Assembly (NCBI GenBank): GCA_038124025.1
Contig: JAYPBC010000027.1
Coordinates: 1-28,937, forward strand
Source: UBA1275 sp038124025
GTDB taxonomy: Bacteria; Bacteroidota; Rhodothermia; Balneolales; Balneolaceae
Direction of reading: 5' to 3'
DNA length: 28,937 bases
In this document: piece after piece, positions 7,947-14,679 of the stretch
Numbering within the stretch: position 1 is the stretch's first letter
How the letters are laid out: every line of letters starts with the position of its first letter
Position numbers and translations under genes: made by a program
The notes under the pieces: model-generated
What the model was told of the DNA's origin: nothing
Databases searched by the model: none
What the model saw: only the letters and a program-made list of their open reading frames with translations

Positions 7947-8168
7947 ATGGATGTATCAATAGTATTATTAGTAAGCAGTATAACTCTATTTGTAGGATAC
8001 GTTATTGGTAAGAAAGAAGGGTTATCTAGTGGTTATACCAAAGGTATCTATGAAGGTGCAGAAGAAACTTTGAAGCTAGTAGAGAAGTATAGTAATGGTG
8101 GACTTAAATCTACTTTAGATTGGGAGACAACCCAGAGGTTATTAAAGGAACAGATGAGTAAGAATTAA
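7947..8168 (+). CDS. small single-pass membrane protein, unrecognised
   Basis: 73 residues. One hydrophobic helix at the N-terminus (VSIVLLVSSITLFVGYVIG) is followed by a Lys/Gly/Glu-rich segment (KKEGLSSGYTKGIYEGAEET) with glycines every few residues, and then a short helical tail. The likely topology is one membrane segment with a cytoplasmic tail. No family is recognised. It is the only plus-strand gene in the 1-15 kb part, is divergent from the epimerase, and is followed by a 12-base motif that also occurs ahead of the integrase. There is no clear Shine-Dalgarno. Codon choice (CTAGTAGAGAAG, TCTAGTGG) resembles the integrase gene, which suggests, weakly, that it came with a mobile element. 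Confidence 0.55.
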   Translation: MDVSIVLLVSSITLFVGYVIGKKEGLSSGYTKGIYEGAEETLKLVEKYSNGGLKSTLDWETTQRLLKEQMSKN

Positions 8169-8227
8169 CTTACCTGCTAATCTCTTGCTTTATTTATAAA
8201 TCACTCTTAATTATAGATAAGTTGTTT

Positions 8228-8250
8228 AAAACTTGTACAGTTCGTGCAAG
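8228..8250. repeat. AAAACTTGTACA motif with imperfect dyad, shared with the integrase upstream region
   Basis: 8228-8239 is identical to the reverse complement of 890-901. The motif continues into GTGCAAG, so CTTGTAC...GTGCAAG makes an imperfect 19-base dyad. It lies between the small ORF and the tRNA terminator. It may be a protein-binding site or the edge of an inserted segment. Confidence 0.45.
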
Positions 8251-8289
8251 ATAAAAAAGCTAAATAACTGTAATTATGTTATTTAGCTT
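8251..8289 (-). terminator. strong rho-independent terminator after tRNA-Leu
   Basis: A perfect 12-base inverted repeat, AAGCTAAATAAC (8257-8268) and GTTATTTAGCTT (8278-8289), has a 9-base loop. Read on the minus strand it is followed by TTTTTTATC, as expected for an intrinsic terminator 11 bases past the tRNA. It also faces the end of the small plus-strand gene. Confidence 0.85.
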
Positions 8290-8300
8290 AATTATTAAGT

Positions 8301-8383
8301 GCTCACGAATGGAGTCGAACCATCACGGCCGTTAAGCCACACGCCCCTCAAGCGTGCGCGTCTACCAATTCCGCCACGTGAGC
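8301..8383 (-). tRNA. tRNA-Leu (anticodon GAG)
   Basis: The minus strand folds into a class II tRNA of 83 bases. The acceptor stem is GCTCACG/CGTGAGC, the D arm contains GAATTGGTAGA, and the anticodon stem CACGC/GCGTG encloses the loop TTGAGGG with anticodon GAG. A long variable arm with a GGC/GCC stem follows, then a T arm with TTCGACT. CCA is not encoded; A at 8300 is the discriminator base. It reads CUC and CUU leucine codons. tRNA 3' ends are common integration sites, and the AT-rich segment lies on the 3' side of this tRNA. Confidence 0.97.
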
Positions 8384-8395
8384 AAGAAAGGGTTA

Positions 8396-8427
8396 CAAAT
8401 ATACTGCTTTCTTAGCAGAAACCGCAA
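8396..8427 (-). promoter_or_regulatory. Bacteroidota-type promoter of tRNA-Leu
   Basis: On the minus strand TATATTTG (8403-8396) fits the TAnnTTTG -7 consensus exactly, and a TTG (8427-8425) stands 21 bases upstream as in the -33 element. The -7 element ends 12 bases before the tRNA 5' end. A CTGCT-loop-AGCAG dyad (8404-8418) occupies part of the spacer. Confidence 0.5.
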
Positions 8428-8450
8428 TGGTACTTCGATAAATGCGAATA

Positions 8451-9140
8451 CTATCTAGAACGCTTTGCCTGTATCTCTTTACGTATCGAAGAGCGTTGCT
8501 CTAGATAATCTCGATATTGTTCATCGTTTAAAACATCAAACAGAATTAGCATACGATCATTCTGAAGGGAACTCATTAGAGCCCTATTGGCTTTAGTCAT
8601 TTCTTTTAATAAGGTTTCATTCTCTTCTCTAATCGCCATTTGCATAGCTTCACGAACTTCTTTTGATGGTCTTGCTTCAGGGTTTTCTTGGTGAATTTTT
8701 CGCATAGAATTTCTGCGATGATTCATTTCTTCCCGCTTTTGCTTAACCTCTTTTTCAATTTCATGACGGGCTCTGGAATACTTTTCAATTAAAGCATCTT
8801 GTTGGGAGTGTAACATCTCAAGCTGTTCATTGCTTAGATTAAGCCGTTCGGCCATAAGCTCAGTTTCAAGCTCCATAGCTTTTTGTAGTCTTGGCAGGCT
8901 AGAATCATCCTTTCTGTTTCTTTCAAGATGTTGCATCCTTGCGCGATTTTGCATAGCCCGTTTACCAGGCTGCAACCATTGAGCCCGTTCGCCACGTTTG
9001 TGAATCACTTCTTCAGATTCATGAGTGCTGTTTTCTTGTGCGAATAAAACTGTGCTACTCACTAGAAATAAACCAAAAAGGCCTACAAAAAAGCTTGTTC
9101 GAAAGGAAAAACTAGATGGTAAAGTGGTTTGTTTATACAT
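8451..9140 (-). CDS. exported coiled-coil protein, possibly Spy/CpxP-like
   Basis: 229 residues. A signal peptide (about 1-35, SFFVGLFGLFLVSSTVLFAQ) is followed by a highly charged alpha-helical region rich in Glu, Arg, Lys, Met and Gln over the whole mature length. The segment ERLNLSNEQLEMLHSQQDALIEKY, and later LFDVLNDEQYRDYLEQ, resemble the LTxxQ-type repeats of periplasmic Spy/CpxP chaperones and heavy-metal-sensor relatives. That similarity is at pattern level only. Envelope stress or metal sensing is therefore a guess. The gene stands alone, with a 7+7-base dyad about 60 bases upstream of its ATG and the tRNA downstream. Confidence 0.65.
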   Translation of the reverse strand: MYKQTTLPSSFSFRTSFFVGLFGLFLVSSTVLFAQENSTHESEEVIHKRGERAQWLQPGKRAMQNRARMQHLERNRKDDSSLPRLQKAMELETELMAERLNLSNEQLEMLHSQQDALIEKYSRARHEIEKEVKQKREEMNHRRNSMRKIHQENPEARPSKEVREAMQMAIREENETLLKEMTKANRALMSSLQNDRMLILFDVLNDEQYRDYLEQRSSIRKEIQAKRSR

Positions 9141-9198
9141 ATTCTTACAATTAATTAAGGGTTCGACTCCTGTAACAGCAAGAGCATTGCCATAGTAT

Positions 9199-9214
9199 TT
9201 TTACACATGTAAAA
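9199..9214. promoter_or_regulatory. inverted repeat, candidate operator of the coiled-coil gene
   Basis: TTTTACA-CA-TGTAAAA is a perfect 7-base inverted repeat with a 2-base centre, starting 59 bases upstream of the ATG at 9140. The size and symmetry fit a dimeric repressor or activator site. The binding protein is unknown. Confidence 0.4.
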
Positions 9215-9332
9215 GCATGTACCCCTAATAGATTTACCTCGGTTAAAATGTATGAGTATTGAAACTACCCCTTATTAGTAGACCTTTTCATAGCAACTAT
9301 CCTAACCTCTTGTTACTACAATTTAAATATCA

Positions 9333-9366
9333 CAAAAAAGACACTCGCCAAAAAAGTGGCCTCTAC
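9333..9366 (-). terminator. possible terminator of the dnaA-to-TPR run
   Basis: Directly after the TPR stop, the minus strand has GCCACTTTTTTGGC and then AGTGTC followed by six T. Alternative stems are possible (GCCA/TGGC, or CACT/AGTG with AGA/TCT), so the exact fold is uncertain, but the position and T-run fit a terminator. Confidence 0.4.
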
Positions 9367-9918
9367 TTATCCGTCTATATCTTCTAACTGTCGTTGGGCA
9401 TACTCATTATCGGGATCAATCTTAAGTGCCTGCTCATAATACGTGCGAGCTTTATCATTTTGCCCGCCCTTCATAATCATGTCACCCATTAGTATCCAAT
9501 TTTCCGCATCTCTTGGATCGGATTTGATTCGCCCAATTAAATAGTTTACGGCATCTGCCCCACGATCGGACATTAACATCACCATCACTTTATTCCGGTG
9601 AGCTGCTGCAAGATCATTAGATTCTATAGCCGCATCAAAATCTGCTTCGGCTTTTTCCAAATCTTCTTTCATCATGTGTATATGACCGCGAAGATTCAGA
9701 TACACCCCGTTATTATCGGATCGGTCGATGGCCTTTTCAATGCACGAAAAACTAATGTCCATCTGATTAAGCTGCTGCATAATTAGCGCCTCTAGATAGT
9801 ACCCCTCTGGGGTATCGGGGGCTTCTTTTTGGACTTCTCTTGCAATATCTAAGCTATGGTCGATGTCTTTTTCTTGTAGGAGTTCGAAGCCTCGGCTTAG
9901 CTTTTCTTCAATATTCAT
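9367..9918 (-). CDS. tetratricopeptide-repeat protein
   Basis: 183 residues made almost wholly of TPR-like helix pairs. The clearest repeats are around LRGHIHMMKEDLEKAEADFDAAIES and, at the end, WILMGDMIMKGGQNDKARTY with EQALKIDPDNEYAQRQ. TPR proteins are scaffolds for protein binding; no partner is evident. There is no signal peptide, so it is likely cytoplasmic. It is the last gene of the dnaA-folB-folK-kinase-DUF4834 run, 27 bases after DUF4834. Confidence 0.85.
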   Translation of the reverse strand: MNIEEKLSRGFELLQEKDIDHSLDIAREVQKEAPDTPEGYYLEALIMQQLNQMDISFSCIEKAIDRSDNNGVYLNLRGHIHMMKEDLEKAEADFDAAIESNDLAAAHRNKVMVMLMSDRGADAVNYLIGRIKSDPRDAENWILMGDMIMKGGQNDKARTYYEQALKIDPDNEYAQRQLEDIDG

Positions 9919-9945
9919 AGTAATGCGTTTTAGGTCGTTATACGA

Positions 9946-10236
9946 TTAGTTTTTTTGACTAGTTGAACTGGACGCCCCCGTGGCTCCATCCTTATGCTTG
10001 TCTGCGGGTTCTGATTCGCTTAGATCCTCAAATTCTGCATCTTGAATCGCAGAAAAATCTTTTTTTTTGGCACTACTACGCCTGTTAGCTCCTGAAAACG
10101 GATTATTTCCAAAAGGTTGCTGATTTTGGGCGTTTTTTACGGCTTTGCGAAAAATAGCGAGAGGTAAAAAGATTCTTCCTACAAATCGAAGAAAAACCCA
10201 AATTAAAAAGAAAAATAGTAGCAGCTTAAAGGTCAT
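9946..10236 (-). CDS. DUF4834 family small membrane protein
   Basis: 96 residues. The first ~30 residues are one hydrophobic helix (LLLFFFLIWVFLRFVGRIFLP) followed by a short basic stretch, then a polar low-complexity tail rich in Asn, Ser, Asp and Glu. This layout and the motif around FLRFVGRIFLPLAIF match the Bacteroidota DUF4834 family, whose function is unknown. It follows the deoxynucleoside kinase by 21 bases and precedes the TPR gene by 27, so co-transcription is likely. Confidence 0.7.
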   Translation of the reverse strand: MTFKLLLFFFLIWVFLRFVGRIFLPLAIFRKAVKNAQNQQPFGNNPFSGANRRSSAKKKDFSAIQDAEFEDLSESEPADKHKDGATGASSSTSQKN

Positions 10237-10257
10237 AAATAGCGGTGTATCTCAATT

Positions 10258-10896
10258 TTACGATAAATGGATATGCATATTATCCATTACCGGGCGCTCA
10301 AATAGTTGTTCTTCAATATACAAAAGATGCTCGGGGTTTTGAACAAAATCTACATCACTAACATTAATGAATACAACGGGACTCCGCCGATAATGATAGA
10401 AAAAGTGATTGTAGGCCTCGTTTAAATCCTTTAGGTATTCTGGGGTGATATGCCGTTCATATTCTCTGCTTCGTTGGTCGATATTGTGCATGAGCCGCTC
10501 GACAGACGACTGTAAATAAACTACTAAGTCAGGTTGGGCAGCGATACCTGTCATGATGGAAAAAATGGAATCATACAGTGCTAATTCGTCTGCATCTAAA
10601 TTTAAACGCGCAAATATACGATCTTTATCAAAAATATAGTCCGATACGGTCATTGTATGGAATAGATCTTGGCTCATCATATTTTGTTGCTGGCGAAAAC
10701 GGCTAGCTAAAAAAGCTAACTGAGTTTGAAAAGCATAACGCACTCTATCCTCGTAAAACTTGGGTAGAAAGGGGTTATCTTCGAACTCTTCGAGTACTAA
10801 TCTGGCTTGGCGCCGCTCGGCTAGCATATGTGCTAGGGTGGTCTTCCCCGCACCAATGACCCCTTCTATTGCGATAAATCGTGGTTCAACCTGCAT
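10258..10896 (-). CDS. deoxynucleoside kinase (deoxyadenosine/deoxyguanosine kinase type)
   Basis: 212 residues. The enzyme phosphorylates a deoxynucleoside with ATP as the first step of deoxynucleotide salvage. The P-loop GVIGAGKTT (12-20), the EEFEDNPFLPKFYED segment after it, FQTQLAFLASRF, the DKDRIFA motif in the place of DRS/ERS, and a lid region with RSREYER follow the dCK/dGK family. Which base is preferred cannot be read reliably. Neighbours folK upstream (14 bases) and DUF4834 downstream put it in the dnaA run, linking nucleotide supply with replication start. Normal length for the family. Confidence 0.85.
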   Translation of the reverse strand: MQVEPRFIAIEGVIGAGKTTLAHMLAERRQARLVLEEFEDNPFLPKFYEDRVRYAFQTQLAFLASRFRQQQNMMSQDLFHTMTVSDYIFDKDRIFARLNLDADELALYDSIFSIMTGIAAQPDLVVYLQSSVERLMHNIDQRSREYERHITPEYLKDLNEAYNHFFYHYRRSPVVFINVSDVDFVQNPEHLLYIEEQLFERPVMDNMHIHLS

Positions 10897-10910
10897 AACC
10901 TAAACTAACA

Positions 10911-11483
10911 CTATTCCCATTGCCATGCACTCACTTCAATCCTCATTTCTGGAGCTTGCTTAATAAGTTCTGAAATAGCCATATTCATAGCAGGTTCAAC
11001 CCATTTGGGAGCCAAATCGTACAGAGGTAATAGGACAAATAATCGCTGTGCTGCGGCTGGGTGGGGGAGTTGTAAGCGATCATTATTTAGAATGAGACCT
11101 CCGAAATCGATGATGTCTAAATCCAAGGTTCTTGAAGTCCATTTGGGATAGCGAGAAGGGCGACCTTGTATTCGTTCTTGTTTCTTAAGCTGTTCAAGAA
11201 GTGCTTCTGGGCTTGCATTCCAACCAAGACGAATAACAGCATTTAGGAAGTCATTGTCCGAGGGGCCGATGGGCTCTGTTTGGTAGACTCGGGAAGCTTG
11301 AATAGGCGTAGTACTGATGTCTTGTAAAAATGATTTTGCTTGAATCAAGTGCGCAGTAGAATCACCTTCGTTAGATCCCAGGGCTATGTAAACAGATTCC
11401 GAGGAATCAGCATCTTTTTTGTTTGTCAATGACGAGTAAGTATCAAAACTCTCTGCGGTGCTATGTTTAATTTTTTTATTCAC
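10911..11483 (-). CDS. folK: 2-amino-4-hydroxy-6-hydroxymethyldihydropteridine diphosphokinase (HPPK)
   Basis: HPPK transfers pyrophosphate from ATP to hydroxymethyl-dihydropterin in folate synthesis. The family blocks YIALGSNEGD, VYQTEPIG, QDNDFLNAV-like SDNDFLNAV, KQERIQGR, TLDLDIIDFG and LPHPAAAQRLFVLLPL are all present. The open frame starts with GTG at 11483 and overlaps the folB stop by eight bases. About 30 polar residues precede the HPPK domain, which is longer than usual; a TTG near residue 19 is an alternative start. The order folB-folK is common, and the overlap suggests translational coupling. The next gene, the deoxynucleoside kinase, follows at 14 bases. Confidence 0.93.
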   Translation of the reverse strand: MNKKIKHSTAESFDTYSSLTNKKDADSSESVYIALGSNEGDSTAHLIQAKSFLQDISTTPIQASRVYQTEPIGPSDNDFLNAVIRLGWNASPEALLEQLKKQERIQGRPSRYPKWTSRTLDLDIIDFGGLILNNDRLQLPHPAAAQRLFVLLPLYDLAPKWVEPAMNMAISELIKQAPEMRIEVSAWQWE

Positions 11484-11853
11484 TAGCCCGTTGCCATTGC
11501 ATACTTATTTCTGAATAAGCTGCAGGGACATTTATAGGTGGGCCAAGCTTTCTAATGACCACGTGAACTGCATCAACCAGTAGGAAAGTCTTCATTAACC
11601 GTTCCCCGATGTCTACACAAAGTTTTTCGATTAATTGGACAGAGGGTCCAAGCATGACGTCGCTAATTATTTTTTCGGCTTTTTCGTAGTCTACCGTTAG
11701 GTCTAACTGGTCGCGGGCACCGGCCTGGCGTAATGTCGCACAAAAGGTGACATCGACTTCGAAGCTGTTGCCTTTTTCGCGTTCAATTTCGTGAACTCCA
11801 TGTGGAGCATGATAGCGCAAGGCTTTTAGCGTAAGAAGATCTTTATGCTCCAT
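11476..11853 (-). CDS. folB: dihydroneopterin aldolase
   Basis: FolB splits dihydroneopterin to hydroxymethyl-dihydropterin, the substrate of the next enzyme FolK. I start at the ATG at 11853 (125 residues), since DLLTLKALRYHAPHGVHEIE aligns with the family N-terminus; an in-frame TTG at 11865 would add four residues. VDYEKAEKII, the conserved LIEKLCVDIGERLM with the catalytic-region Glu, and VVIRKLGPPI fit. It lies 46 bases after dnaA and overlaps folK. Length is normal. Confidence 0.92.
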   Translation of the reverse strand: MEHKDLLTLKALRYHAPHGVHEIEREKGNSFEVDVTFCATLRQAGARDQLDLTVDYEKAEKIISDVMLGPSVQLIEKLCVDIGERLMKTFLLVDAVHVVIRKLGPPINVPAAYSEISMQWQRASE

Positions 11854-11899
11854 GAGCCGTGGCAATGAGTGGTACTTGAGTGGCAGCTAGGAATAAGTA

Positions 11900-13345
11900 T
11901 TACAGACTAGCAACCTCTATACGTTGATGAAGTTCTTCTAAAATTCGTTTATGCTTTGGGCTGGTCGTCATTCGCTCTTCTACGGTAGAGATGGCATGAA
12001 TAACAGTGGAATGATCCCGTCCCCCAAAATGCAAACCAATGGTTTTTAGGCTAGATTTTGTAAAACGCTTCGATAAGTACATCGCAATCTGTCGCGCTTC
12101 AACAATTTCCTGCTTTCTGGTTTTTTCACGTACTTTATTAGTATCTATTCCAAAGTAATCACAAACGTAATTTTGAATGGATTCTATAGAAATCTGGGTG
12201 TGTGAATCTTTGACCATGTCTTTGAGAACTCGCTTAGCCATGGCTAAATCAATTTCATCAAGATTTTGCAGAGAGGCATGAGCCAGCAGTTTGATGATGG
12301 CACCCTCTAGGTCGCGAACATTGGATTTGAAGTTGTGAGCAATGAATTCCAGTATATCACCGGGGATTTCAATTCCGTTGTCATTTGCCTTACGCTCGAG
12401 AATAGCATACCGAGTTTCGTACTCAGGCATTTGGAGGTCAGCGCTTAGCCCCCAACTGAATCTAGATATAAGTCGATCTTCTATGTCAGGTACATCTTTT
12501 GGGGCACGATCACTACTTAAAATGATTTGCTTACCATCTTGATGAAGCGCATTAAAAATGTGAAAGAATTCTTCTTGCGTTTTTTCTTTGCCACTAAAAA
12601 ATTGAATGTCGTCTACAATAAGTACATCAATGTTACGATAGAACATGGAAAACTCGCTGGCCCGATTGTTACGAATCGCGTGCACAAATTCATTGGTAAA
12701 AGCTTCCGATGAGATGTAAAGCACCGATTTTTCGTCCCCATATTTATGTTTAATTCGGTTGCCAATACTCTGTACCAAGTGTGTTTTTCCAAGACCGGTA
12801 GGCCCGTAAATAAAAAACGGGTTAAATGAATTAGTGCCTGGATTATCAGAAATGGCCATAGCAGCAGAGCGTGCAAGGCGGTTGCAATCCCCTTCTATAT
12901 AACGTTCAAATACATACGTCCCATTTAAATTGGAATCTATTTTGGTTTTTCTAATTCCTGGAATAACGAATGGATTTTCAATTCGATCTGGAGAATAATC
13001 AGGTTGACTCTGAACATGTTGATCTTGAATAGGAGGCATAGGTCGTTGAGGCAGCCTAACAGATTTGTTGTGCTCATACTGATCCGACTTTTCCATTACC
13101 ACAGAATACTCCAACTTACCTTTTTCACCCATCACTTTCGCAAGGGTTGATCGTAACATATTGTAGTAATGTTCTTCGAGCCATTCGTACCAAAATTGGC
13201 TGGGTACTTGAATGGTTAGGGTGTTTTCAGAAAGACTAATCGCACGTATAGGTTCAAACCAAGACTTAAATTTTTGATAGCTTATATTATCCTTAATTAT
13301 GTTGAGACATTCCTCCCATGTTGCCTCTGCTGTTTCCTTTTGCAA
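11900..13345 (-). CDS. dnaA: chromosomal replication initiator protein DnaA
   Basis: 481 residues with all four domains: the N-terminal interaction domain (about 5-85), a short linker rich in Pro/Gln, the AAA+ domain with Walker A GPTGLGKT (181-188), Walker B VLIVDDIQ (241-248) and sensor I SSDR (277-280), and the DNA-binding domain with the signature GGRDHSTVIHA (441-451). DnaA binds TTATNCACA boxes and opens the origin. The start codon is TTG: no ATG is in frame near the N-terminus, and a full AGGAGGT lies eight bases upstream. Three perfect DnaA boxes stand upstream, so origin function or autoregulation is likely. dnaN does not follow; folB, folK and a deoxynucleoside kinase do. Confidence 0.98.
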   Translation of the reverse strand: MQKETAEATWEECLNIIKDNISYQKFKSWFEPIRAISLSENTLTIQVPSQFWYEWLEEHYYNMLRSTLAKVMGEKGKLEYSVVMEKSDQYEHNKSVRLPQRPMPPIQDQHVQSQPDYSPDRIENPFVIPGIRKTKIDSNLNGTYVFERYIEGDCNRLARSAAMAISDNPGTNSFNPFFIYGPTGLGKTHLVQSIGNRIKHKYGDEKSVLYISSEAFTNEFVHAIRNNRASEFSMFYRNIDVLIVDDIQFFSGKEKTQEEFFHIFNALHQDGKQIILSSDRAPKDVPDIEDRLISRFSWGLSADLQMPEYETRYAILERKANDNGIEIPGDILEFIAHNFKSNVRDLEGAIIKLLAHASLQNLDEIDLAMAKRVLKDMVKDSHTQISIESIQNYVCDYFGIDTNKVREKTRKQEIVEARQIAMYLSKRFTKSSLKTIGLHFGGRDHSTVIHAISTVEERMTTSPKHKRILEELHQRIEVASL

Positions 13346-13353
13346 TGCTTATG

Positions 13354-13360
13354 ACCTCCT
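13354..13360 (-). promoter_or_regulatory. ribosome binding site that fixes the TTG start of dnaA
   Basis: AGGAGGT on the minus strand is followed by eight bases and then TTG at 13345. It is one of the strongest Shine-Dalgarno sequences in the window, where most genes have weak ones, and it decides the rare start codon. Confidence 0.85.
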
Positions 13361-13420
13361 ACACATTAGATACATCAATTATTCCTTATTTGAGCTACTT
13401 CAACCGCGCAGTATTTAGAG

Positions 13421-13429
13421 TTATCCACA
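13421..13429 (+). promoter_or_regulatory. DnaA box 1
   Basis: TTATCCACA, exact match to the TTATNCACA consensus, 76 bases upstream of the dnaA start. Confidence 0.75.
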
Positions 13430-13519
13430 CATTTAGTTAGTTAGCGCGTTACTTTCTTAAAAAGAAAATGATGATAATTTGTCTACTTGTCAAACCTAAT
13501 ACCTTGTTTAATTTTTGAG

Positions 13520-13528
13520 TTATCCACA
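13520..13528 (+). promoter_or_regulatory. DnaA box 2
   Basis: TTATCCACA, exact consensus match, same orientation as box 1. GAG precedes and CA follows the T of both boxes only in part, so they are not a simple duplication. Confidence 0.75.
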
Positions 13529-13598
13529 CTCGTTAATTAGCCATAAAGCCATATAAAACAGTATTTATTTGTAGTCACTCATAAACTTAGTAAGATAG

Positions 13599-13618
13599 GT
13601 AACATTGGGGTAACATTG
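13599..13618. repeat. tandem repeat GGTAACATTG x2
   Basis: Two perfect adjacent 10-base copies lie between DnaA boxes 2 and 3. One-turn spacing suggests paired protein binding inside the candidate origin. Confidence 0.5.
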
Positions 13619-13683
13619 CCTTAATGAGGTTGTTTTCAAAGTTTTTAATAAGCCCAGATTTTTTTTGGGTACTTTTCAACAAA

Positions 13684-13692
13684 TTATCCACA
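13684..13692 (+). promoter_or_regulatory. DnaA box 3
   Basis: TTATCCACA, exact consensus match, next to a T-run and close to the AT-rich part of the region. Confidence 0.75.
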
Positions 13693-13812
13693 TTTTTTTG
13701 CAAATCATGAAATTCTTCTAAAGTCCATTGCTAGAGAATAATTTATGGTGCTTAGTGAAGGATGTGATGTAGCTAAATGACCCGTTTTATTTGACCTTCG
13801 TTATGCTTGGGT

Positions 13813-14679
13813 TTATGAGCCGGTGACAAAGCGATTTTTACCGGCTAAATCCGTGATAATTTCTGAGGTATATCCGTATTCATTGCAGAGTTCTTGAACT
13901 TCATTGGCATAATTTTCATGTACTTCAAAATATAGATGAGAATGATGCGGTTTTAGTACTCTTTTTGATTGATCCATTAGGGCTGAGTACATACGATGGG
14001 TTGAGCTGCAAAACAGTGCTACTTCAGGCTCAAATTCGCGTACCTCCCGATCCAGGGTTTCTCGTTCATCGTTGAGTATGTAGGGGGGATTAGAAACTAA
14101 AACATCACATGATTGTGTAAGCTCAGGGTAGTGGCGTAGTAACTCTGGTGCAAATACATCATCCTGGAACCAATGTATCTGCAATCCGAGCTCTTTTCCA
14201 TTTTGTTGGGCGACTCGTAGTGCAGATTCTGAAAGGTCGGTTGCCCAAACTTCCCAATTAGGGCGTTGCTTTTTTATAGCTAAGGCTATGCAGCCCGAGC
14301 CCGTTCCAATATCTATAAGTTTTTTAGGAGCGTCATCATTATGCGAGTCAAGGATGTACTCCACGAGCTCTTCGGTTTCTGGTCTAGGAATAAGAACGCC
14401 AGAGGTAACGGTAAGCTCAATACCAAAAAAATCAACTTTACCAGTTATGTACTGAAGTGGTTCGTACTTAGCACGACGCTGTACCATAGGGCGAAGGCGA
14501 TTTAACTCATCTGTATGCAGTGGGCGGTCAAAAAGTAGATATAGATCTAGACGTTTTACTTCTAGGATATGCGAAAGTAGCCATTCGATACTAAACCGTG
14601 GATTTCGAATCCTTTTTTGGCTAAAGTATTCCGTACCCCAGTCTAATATACTGAGTACCGTCCATGGCCTATCTTGCAT
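13813..14679 (-). CDS. prmC: peptide chain release factor N5-glutamine methyltransferase
   Basis: PrmC methylates the GGQ glutamine of release factors RF1 and RF2. The 288 residues carry the N-terminal helical domain, the GVLIPRPETEELVEYIL block, the SAM-binding DIGTGSGCIALAI (123-135) and the substrate-binding NPPY (197-200). Length is normal. Its ATG overlaps the stop of the upstream small gene (TAATG), which points to translational coupling. Downstream is the DnaA-box region. No release-factor gene is adjacent. Confidence 0.95.
   Translation of the reverse strand: MQDRPWTVLSILDWGTEYFSQKRIRNPRFSIEWLLSHILEVKRLDLYLLFDRPLHTDELNRLRPMVQRRAKYEPLQYITGKVDFFGIELTVTSGVLIPRPETEELVEYILDSHNDDAPKKLIDIGTGSGCIALAIKKQRPNWEVWATDLSESALRVAQQNGKELGLQIHWFQDDVFAPELLRHYPELTQSCDVLVSNPPYILNDERETLDREVREFEPEVALFCSSTHRMYSALMDQSKRVLKPHHSHLYFEVHENYANEVQELCNEYGYTSEIITDLAGKNRFVTGS

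Larger units (their letters stand above)
13346..13812. other. candidate oriC / dnaA control region
   Basis: 467 bases without a gene between prmC and dnaA. It is AT-rich and has three perfect DnaA boxes (TTATCCACA) in the same orientation, a 10-base tandem repeat, and T/A tracts at 13625-13700 that could unwind. The content fits a replication origin next to dnaA; autoregulation of dnaA alone is the other reading. Confidence 0.6.

Noticed and set aside
8404..8418. CTGCT-loop-AGCAG hairpin downstream of the coiled-coil gene as a terminator
   Set aside because: There is no T-run after it and it lies inside the tRNA promoter spacer.
9159..9170. GGGTTCGACTCC, identical over 11 bases to the T-arm of the tRNA-Leu and like a tRNA 3' fragment
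   Set aside because: The flanking bases form no acceptor or T stem and no other tRNA part is present. It could be a chance match or an old scar, but cannot be supported as a gene or att site.
13587..13602. TAG-TAA-GAT-AGG read as DnaA-trio elements of the origin
   Set aside because: The triplets fit only partly and lie about 60 bases from the nearest DnaA box, too far for the known arrangement.
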